Source: Rhizobium sp. BK376
GTDB taxonomy: Bacteria > Pseudomonadota > Alphaproteobacteria > Rhizobiales > Rhizobiaceae
Assembly: GCF_004341625.1 (NCBI RefSeq)
Contig: NZ_SLZG01000014.1
Location: forward strand, 101,555-165,554
DNA length: 64,000 nucleotides
Reading direction: 5' to 3'
In this document: in pieces, positions 58,748 to 64,000 of the stretch
Layout of the letters: each line of letters starts with the position of its first letter
Numbering within the stretch: the stretch's first letter is position 1
Notes under the pieces: model-generated
What the model was told of the DNA's origin: nothing
What the model saw: only the letters and a program-made list of their open reading frames with translations
Database searches by the model: none
Position numbers and translations under genes: made by a program

Positions 58748-59610
58748 GATCCAAGAGCCCTCCGATAGGACAGGGCACGTCCCTCGATGAACCTCACCAC
58801 TGCGTCCGAGACGAGGCCGAGGACCGCGTAGATAAAGATGCCGACGACGATGACGTCGGTCTGACCCCAGTCACGCGCCCGGTTCATCAGATATCCGATC
58901 CCAGTCTGGGTGTTCACCAGTTCGAGCACGACCAGTGCGGTCCAGGAGATAGCGACCGCGAGGCGAAGCGCCACGAAAAAGCCGGGCAACGCCCCTGGAA
59001 GCGCGACATGGCGAATGAACTCCAATCGCGTCAGCCCCAGCGTTTGCGCGAGCTCGACATGTCCGATGTCGATAGCCCTAAGTGCCGCGTGGGTGTTGAT
59101 GTAGACGGGCACCAGAACGGCGGTGAAGATCAGGAATATCTTCATCTCTTCGCCAATTCCGAGCCAGATGATCACCAGCGGGATCAACGCAAGTGTGGGA
59201 ATTGCTCTCTTGATCTGGACAACGCCGTCAATCAGAGCCTCACCAGTTCGCGTCAGTCCGGAGAGCATAGCAAGGACGACGCCGACGATTACGCCGAGAA
59301 AGAGGCCCGTGTACGCCCTGCCGGCGGAGGCTAGAAGATGCGGAAGCAATGATCCGTCGAGGATCATGTCGTACCCGGTCTGCAGGGCAGTCGAGGGTGC
59401 CGAAAGAGTGTATGGCGACAGAAAGCCGAGCCGTGACGCCGCCTCCCAGACGATGAGGATCAGCGCCGGACCGAGCAGCCGTAATCCTGCGGGCAACTTA
59501 GCCGGCGTAAGTCGGACTGACTTCCTTGCGGCGATCGGCGCCGCACGCTGTTGGCCTTGCCGGTATCGGCTGCGGGAATGAGCAACAGACGATTGGAGTA
59601 TGTCGGCCAT
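58744..59610 (-). CDS. Nitrate/sulfonate-type ABC transporter permease (SsuC-like)
   Basis: 288 residues from the ATG at 59610, which overlaps the binding-protein stop. A 43-residue polar lead precedes six helices. The EAA loop is HVELAQTLGLTRLEFIRHVALPGALPGFFVALRLA near residue 195. A longer upstream frame is an extension through the binding-protein gene and is not used. Confidence 0.92.
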   Translation of the reverse strand: MADILQSSVAHSRSRYRQGQQRAAPIAARKSVRLTPAKLPAGLRLLGPALILIVWEAASRLGFLSPYTLSAPSTALQTGYDMILDGSLLPHLLASAGRAYTGLFLGVIVGVVLAMLSGLTRTGEALIDGVVQIKRAIPTLALIPLVIIWLGIGEEMKIFLIFTAVLVPVYINTHAALRAIDIGHVELAQTLGLTRLEFIRHVALPGALPGFFVALRLAVAISWTALVVLELVNTQTGIGYLMNRARDWGQTDVIVVGIFIYAVLGLVSDAVVRFIEGRALSYRRALGS

Positions 59611-60599
59611 CAGCTTCCTCCCTGGCGGGCTTGCTCGATCACCTGATCGAACGTATTGACGAAGGAGGTCTTCGCATCGAAGCGTTCCTTGATCGACCCG
59701 GCCTGATAGAGGATGTCGATCAGCTTCTGATGGTGCGGGATTGCCTCCACTGACGTCTCGAAGATCAGAGGCGACTGACCCTTGATGATCACGTCGGCAT
59801 CGGGCGGCGGTATGTGCTGAAAATCGGTGTAGTAGAACTTCGCCCATTCCTTTTCGTGTTCGTTGCTCCATTTGCCAGCACGCACGAATGCGGTCAGGAA
59901 TTCCTTGATGGCCTCGACCTTCTTCGGGTCCGCCAGTGCTTCCGGCCGGGCGTAGAAATAGGATGTGCTGGGAAGAAGCTTGCGCTCCTCGGGGTCTAGG
60001 ACCGGAGAGGCTCCCGCCTGCTTGGTCAGTCTGGTGACGAATGGTTCCTGCAAGACGGCGACGTCAACCGCACCCGACCTGACCGCATCAGGAAGATCGG
60101 CAACGCGTAAATTGACCAGCTGCACGTCGCTGAGTTTCAATCCGGCACGGTTCAAGGCCTCGATGAGGAATACCTGTCGCCCGGATCCTTCGACATAGCT
60201 GACCTTATTTGCCCTGAGTTCGGAGAGCTTGTTGATGACCAGTCCCGGCCGAGTGGTCAGGCGGTATTCGGCGACGTCGCGCGTGAAGGTTCCGATGATC
60301 GGGAGGAGGGTGCCCGACGCCCGAGCCTGGATGGGCGGCGTATCACCGACGAAGGCGATGTCCAGCGCGCCTGCCCGAATCGCCTCGAGGATCGCCGGAC
60401 CGCCGGCAAAATTCGGAAATTCGATATTGAAATTGATGTTCTTCTGCTCGCCGCTGGCCTCAAGCAGATTGCGAACGAACTCGCTTTGGTCTGCAACGAC
60501 GAGCTTTGCTGACGGGTCGGCAGCAAACGACATCGTTGCGCCTGAGGTAGCAAGCAGACCAATCATGGCAGCTTGTAACAAAGTCCTTCGTCTCATCAT
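59610..60599 (-). CDS. Nitrate/sulfonate-type ABC transporter substrate-binding protein (SsuA-like)
   Basis: 329 residues. The start at 60599 (or the next ATG at 60596) has CGGAG upstream. The signal peptide MRRRTLLQAAMIGLLATSG to MSFAADPS is visible. The type II fold follows: LVVADQSEFVRNLLEASGEQ, FPNFAGGPAILEAIRAGALDIAFVGDTPPIQA and SYVEGSGRQVFLIEAL. It is the first gene of the operon with permease, ATPase and monooxygenase. Confidence 0.92.
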   Translation of the reverse strand: MMRRRTLLQAAMIGLLATSGATMSFAADPSAKLVVADQSEFVRNLLEASGEQKNINFNIEFPNFAGGPAILEAIRAGALDIAFVGDTPPIQARASGTLLPIIGTFTRDVAEYRLTTRPGLVINKLSELRANKVSYVEGSGRQVFLIEALNRAGLKLSDVQLVNLRVADLPDAVRSGAVDVAVLQEPFVTRLTKQAGASPVLDPEERKLLPSTSYFYARPEALADPKKVEAIKEFLTAFVRAGKWSNEHEKEWAKFYYTDFQHIPPPDADVIIKGQSPLIFETSVEAIPHHQKLIDILYQAGSIKERFDAKTSFVNTFDQVIEQARQGGS

Positions 60600-61148
60600 T
60601 GGGGCTCCGTCGGTTCGATCGCGTGTCCAATTAATGTATAGTGACTTTATAGATATTATAGGATTCAGATTTCATCTCACGTCGCGATGCGCGAAAACTC
60701 TTCCGTCGTCAGCGCCAATGCATGAAAGTTCGTTTCATCCATGATGCCGGTGGCCTCCGGCGTTATCCATTGCAGCTTGGACCCTCAGCGGCACCATCGT
60801 ACGATTGCAAAGGGTGGTTCTTGAGTGTTCTGTAGGCGGAGACGCCCAACCTGGGGAAATCATCATGAGATCTGATATCGTGCCTGGCGTTACGGACCCG
60901 GCGCTGCGGACCGCGTGGGCGGAGGGCCGCAAGGAGATTTTCTTTCCTTACGGGCGATCATTCGCGCAAACTGCCGGCGATGAATGAGGCCCTTTATCGA
61001 TCAGATGAAGCCATCCGTTTCTGGAATGTGGATCTCGATCAGCGCTGGCGCGTTACCGCCTTTCTGGTGACGTCCCCATTAAGGTCATCTGCCGCCGCCC
61101 CGTTTGAAGGCCTGGCCCGGCTCGCCTTGTACCGGGCCAAACTAGATC
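60600..61148. other. 549-bp region without a supported gene
   Basis: It carries the Ssu-type operon promoter at its left end. The small frame at 60865-60987 reads MRSDIVPG then DPALRTAWAEGRKEIFFPYGRSF and could be an internally deleted remnant of a thioredoxin-fold gene whose proteins often begin MRSDIVPG. The frame at 60980-61171 has no recognisable motif. The stretch neighbours other decayed genes, so it looks like debris. Confidence 0.4.
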
Positions 61149-61560
61149 TCAGACGCGCAGGAGCGTCTTGATGGCGCGGCGCTCGTCCATTGCACGGTAG
61201 CCCTCGGCAACATCCACAAGAGGAATTTCGAGATCGAAGACCTTGCCAGGATTGATCTCACGGTCGATCACGAGATCCATAAGATAGGGAAGGTAGCGCC
61301 GGACGGGCGCGGGACCGCCGAGCAGGCTCTTCTGCTGGCGGAATAGGTTCTGTCCATCGAATGTGACACCATGCGGAACACCGACGAAGCCTATCTTGCC
61401 GCCCGGACGGGCAGCGTTTATCGCCTGGCTCATGGATTCCTGAGTGCCAACGCATTCGAGGACGCAATCTGCACCGACGCCACCGGTGAGTTGCTTGATA
61501 CGCGCGACGCCATCGTCACCACGCTCGGAGATGATGTCCGTTGCTCCGAACTCCAGCGCG
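61149..61560 (-). pseudogene. C-terminal part of a zinc-type alcohol dehydrogenase (truncated)
   Basis: The minus-strand frame reads LEFGATDIISERGDDGV, then a Rossmann end with GADCVLECVGTQESM, ARPGGKIGFVGVPHGV, GGPAPVRRYLPYLMDLVIDREINPGKVFDLEIPL and YRAMDERRAIKTLLRV. This is the last 135 residues or so of a medium-chain Zn alcohol dehydrogenase/quinone reductase of about 350. The N-terminal catalytic domain is missing, and the sequence joins directly onto another gene's reading frame near 61560. Confidence 0.75.
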
Positions 61561-62398
61561 AGATCCCGTCGCCGTCGCCGCGCCAGGGATAGTCCGGTCC
61601 GGTGCGGCCATAGGAAAAGTCGATCTCGTCATTGAGGCCGAGCAAACCGTCGTAGCCGAGCGACAGCGTGGAGCTGGAATAGCCGGTCTCCTCCTGGCCG
61701 AGATTGTTGTTGGCGAAGGATGCGTGCCAAGCGTGTTCGGGAACATTCTGGATGTTAAGAATGGATGTGCCTTCGTCCTTTCCAGGCAACATCGCCGTCT
61801 TCGCCTTGTTCGATTGCAGCCGATTGATCTGATCCAGGCCCTGCTCGATGTCGCGCAGATTGGCGATATGGTCCTTCATGCCGGGAAAGGCCGTCTCCAG
61901 CATGGCGGAATCCAGGGCCGGCTTGCCGTTGATGTAGATGTCGGAAAGCTTCCCCTCGACCGCGACGAGTTTCAGCACCTTGCTGCCCGCGATATCCTGT
62001 GCCGGCACGAAGATGCGCGAGGTTACGTAGCCCTTGTCTAGATAAAGAGTGGTGATATCCCGCATCAGGATATTGATCTGGGCGACGCCGATGCACTTGT
62101 TGCGATAGGCGGAAATGATCCTGTCGGTTGCGGACGTTGGAAGCCGTGTCACGCCGGCGAGCTCGACGTGCGAGATCGCAAAACAGGCGCCTGGGGCAGG
62201 CTGCTGTGCCGGTTCGCCACCTCTCGCCGCCGGTTGCTGCTGCGGCGTGATCTTCTTCAGATCGTCGAGCCGCTGCTGGTCGTTCCGTTCGGCCTGGCGA
62301 CGCGCGAAATCGTCGGCAGGCGATCGCCTTGCGGCGGCTGGATTGCCCGAGGCTGCGGTCAGAAGCAGAAAAATGAGAGCGGAAGTCCGGGGAGGCAT
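61560..62398 (-). pseudogene. Truncated two-partner secretion outer-membrane transporter (ShlB/FhaC type)
   Basis: From the ATG at 62398 the protein has a signal peptide (1-23), a linker with RRQAERNDQQRLDDLKK, and POTRA-like sequence: CFAISHVELAGVTRLP, NILMRDITTLYLDKGYVTSRIFVPAQDI, and LKLVAVEGKLSDIYINGK. The start of the barrel, LSLGYDGLLGLNDEIDFSYGRTGPDYPWRGDGDG, follows. Family members are about 550 residues; here homology stops near residue 280 where the alcohol dehydrogenase sequence begins in another frame. The remaining frame runs to 61430. The TpsA partner is not in the window. Confidence 0.75.
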
Positions 62399-62419
62399 GG
62401 GGGAAATGGGATCGCGAGC

Positions 62420-63106
62420 TTACTTCGCGGCCGGTTTGTTCATGGCATCGAGAGCGGGCCACAGTCCCTTCAGGGAAAACTTGATGTTGACCTTTCGGCC
62501 GTCCATCAGCTGCAGATGTCCGACGCCGTCCGCACTCTTCTGTAAGGTGGCCAAGGTCTTGGTGGTCATTTCCTGCTGGGCCCAGCAGCCGGTCTGATTG
62601 CAGTTCCGATAGGCCAACTGCACCACCTGCTTGTCGCCGGCGTCGATCGAAAGTCCGGCGGGCAGATATACATTGAGCGGAACAAGCGTTGTCAGTAGCA
62701 GTCCGGGTGCGGCGGGCTTTACGCCCTTCTGTCCGGTGTCCACGGCCTTGGCGAAGGCCAGAGTCAGAACGTTGACCGTCTGGTCTCCTTGCTTGACCGT
62801 GGCGATCTGTGCCACCTCGCAGCTTGACTTCACCGCGCTGTCGGCCGCCTTGCCATCGACGCAGCGATAGTACCAGTCGTCGAATTTGGTGACATTGGCT
62901 TGCTGCTGTGAGCCCGCGGCCTGACCGTCTTGCGGAGGCGTCATAGGGGCGGCCTGTTTCGGGCTGCTGCCGGTTTGAGCGGCTACAGGCGCCTTTGCGG
63001 CATCCTCGGCAAATCCGGCCGGAGCGAATGCCATGCACGACAGCAGCGCCATTGCCGATATGCCCGCTTTCAGGTGGGTGCGCATCATAGGTTCAAGCGT
63101 CACGGC
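62420..63106 (-). CDS. IalB-family exported protein (invasion-associated locus B)
   Basis: 228 residues from GTG at 63106, chosen for GGAGG seven bases upstream; ATG codons at 63088 and 63085 are alternatives. A signal peptide ends near PAGFAED. After a Gln/Pro/Ala-rich linker comes the IalB domain: KFDDWYYRCVDGK, SSCEVAQIATVKQGDQTVNVLTLAF, LVPLNVYLPAGLSIDAGD and YRNCNQTGCWAQQEMTTKTLATLQ. Four cysteines (about 92, 104, 175, 180 in this protein) are the conserved pairs. IalB proteins are periplasmic and of unknown molecular role. Confidence 0.88.
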   Translation of the reverse strand, partial: AVTLEPMMRTHLKAGISAMALLSCMAFAPAGFAEDAAKAPVAAQTGSSPKQAAPMTPPQDGQAAGSQQQANVTKFDDWYYRCVDGKAADSAVKSSCEVAQIATVKQGDQTVNVLTLAFAKAVDTGQKGVKPAAPGLLLTTLVPLNVYLPAGLSIDAGDKQVVQLAYRNCNQTGCWAQQEMTTKTLATLQKSADGVGHLQLMDGRKVNIKFSLKGLWPALDAMNKPAAK

Positions 63107-63683
63107 TATTCCTCCAATGGCGGGCAAACCCCGATCTGGCCGGAGAACTTGCGCCTGATGGTTGCAATTTGTCGCGCTCGCGGATCCGCGATGCTGCGGA
63201 GGTCGCGATTGACCTTCGCTCGGATCGGCGCAGAGACGACATCGATGTCCGGGATGCGAGAATGCGCGTTGTCGGGAGGATCAGTCCGAAGGAAGCGCGC
63301 AATTATCCATTATAAAATCGCAAAAACAGCTTTAGTACAATGGGTCAGCTCATCTGACTGCAATTCGAAGCGGAGACTCCCGACTTCGATCGTCGCGTAT
63401 CCCAATCGCGGGTAATTGTTCATCCTCTTCGATTCGAGACACGCAAAACGTTTAATCCTCGTCGCAGTTTACTAAAATTCGAACCAAGGCCGTTCTCGTT
63501 GAAGCCGCATTTGAAATGCTTTCTTGCGAATTTCTAGATCACTGTGCTGCGGGGTTAAAGTTCGGCCGGCGATTTGGTGACCGAGTTGACTGGCCTGACG
63601 CGCTGAATGCGAGTTTGCCGGATGTTTGTAAATCGGACGTAAGACCACGATTTCGGCTGTAGAGTTGTGGATTGACGAGGCCG
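63107..63683. other. 577-bp region without a supported gene
   Basis: Only short frames without motifs or ribosome sites are present. The part near 63300-63500 is AT-richer than its neighbours. I see no repeat or RNA gene that I can support; it probably carries the IalB-gene promoter. Confidence 0.5.
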
Positions 63684-63983
63684 TTAGTTGATCTCGTCTT
63701 GATCAACTTTTCGACGCCCATGAACGACACGAACGATTTCTACACTATGGTCGTTGAGCCGATAGAGTGTCAGGTACTGTCCCGCGATCAGATGGCGGAT
63801 ACCCGGCATAATGTCGTCGCGAGCGACACCGGAGTAGGGGTGCTGGGCAAGCTGTTGCCAGCGCGCTTCGATTGCATCGAGAACGCGATCGGCCGCCGTC
63901 GGATTTTCTGCGGCGATGTATGTCCAGATTTCGATGAGGTCTTCGTCGGCGCGATTGCTCCGAACAATCGTGATCAACGTCAC
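63684..63983 (-). CDS. ParE/RelE-family toxin of a type II toxin-antitoxin pair
   Basis: 99 residues. The family pattern is ADEDLIEIWTYIAAENPTAADRVLDAIEARWQQLAQHPYSG, then VARDDIMPGIRHLIAGQYLTLYRLNDHSVEIVRVVHGRRK. The start codon is GTG at 63983, whose last bases form a TGA stop in the frame coming from upstream, as expected for an antitoxin gene that overlaps its toxin. ParE toxins poison DNA gyrase; RelE relatives cut mRNA. Target unknown. Confidence 0.85.
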   Translation of the reverse strand: MTLITIVRSNRADEDLIEIWTYIAAENPTAADRVLDAIEARWQQLAQHPYSGVARDDIMPGIRHLIAGQYLTLYRLNDHSVEIVRVVHGRRKVDQDEIN

Positions 63984-64000
63984 TCCGAACGACTTGAGGC
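63982..64000 (-). CDS. Probable antitoxin, C-terminal end only (partial)
   Basis: Only the last few codons fit in the window: a frame ending SSRSE then TGA, with the TGA overlapping the toxin GTG. It is inferred from the toxin family's usual antitoxin-first operon order, not from sequence motifs. Confidence 0.35.

Noticed and set aside
1..64000. CRISPR arrays, rRNA, tRNA genes
   Set aside because: I found no regularly spaced repeats and no cloverleaf or rRNA sequence that I could support.

Overview
The window reads as an accessory, catabolism-rich stretch of an alphaproteobacterial replicon, most likely from the Rhizobiales (Rhizobium, Ensifer or Agrobacterium type). The grounds are high GC, six ABC uptake systems in 64 kb, MucR-free but regulator-rich divergent operons, an IalB-family protein, a CHASE2-type cyclase end next to a FecR protein, and a DeoR/AgaS/KbaZ galactosamine cluster. 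I see no rRNA, tRNA, CRISPR array or intact insertion sequence. The species call is inference.

Layout: 1-1367 is the end of a cyclase gene facing a FecR-domain protein. 1368-2119 is a non-coding stretch with three stem-loops. 2120-8897 holds an MttB-family methyltransferase with its LysR regulator, an aminotransferase, a divergent GAPDH and a GMC oxidoreductase. 9119-36263 is the most interesting block. It contains a ribose-type ABC transporter, glyoxalase I, and an operon of FAD-linked hydroxyacid dehydrogenase, FadR-type regulator, DHRS6-like SDR and FAH-family hydrolase. It also contains larB, larE and larC with a beta-hydroxyacid dehydrogenase, a second FadR-type regulator, a LarA-family nickel racemase at the end of a Liv-type transporter operon, three aldo/keto reductases, a fuconolactonase-like amidohydrolase and a second ribose-type transporter.

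How that block may work together: the aldo/keto reductase, lactonase, SDR and FAH hydrolase match four of the five steps of the non-phosphorylating L-fucose (6-deoxy sugar) route, which ends in pyruvate and L-lactate. The sugar-acid dehydratase is not in the window. The Ni-pincer racemase could turn L-lactate into D-lactate for the FAD-linked dehydrogenase next door, and glyoxalase I also feeds D-lactate. A perfect 11-bp operator of FadR-family type, TTGT-N3-ACAA, sits in three divergent promoter regions of this block (about 9028, 28901 and 33102), with a weaker relative at 14430. This ties the block together as one regulon. The pathway link is inference; the gene families and repeats are visible in the sequence.

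36376-45427 is a separate catabolic cassette: a decarboxylating dehydrogenase and an amidohydrolase divergent from a polar amino-acid-type ABC transporter, a GntR/UTRA regulator, a hydroxypyruvate-isomerase-like TIM barrel, a semialdehyde dehydrogenase, a cupin and an ABM-domain protein. 45523-53740 is a DeoR-controlled galactosamine/GalNAc-type operon, followed by an alpha-galactosidase (GH4) and its AraC regulator. 56672-60599 is an LLM monooxygenase with an Ssu-type transporter. 56218-56671 and 60600-62398 are decayed: an MFS fragment and a chimera of a truncated two-partner secretion transporter and a truncated alcohol dehydrogenase. The window ends with an IalB-family protein and a ParE toxin.
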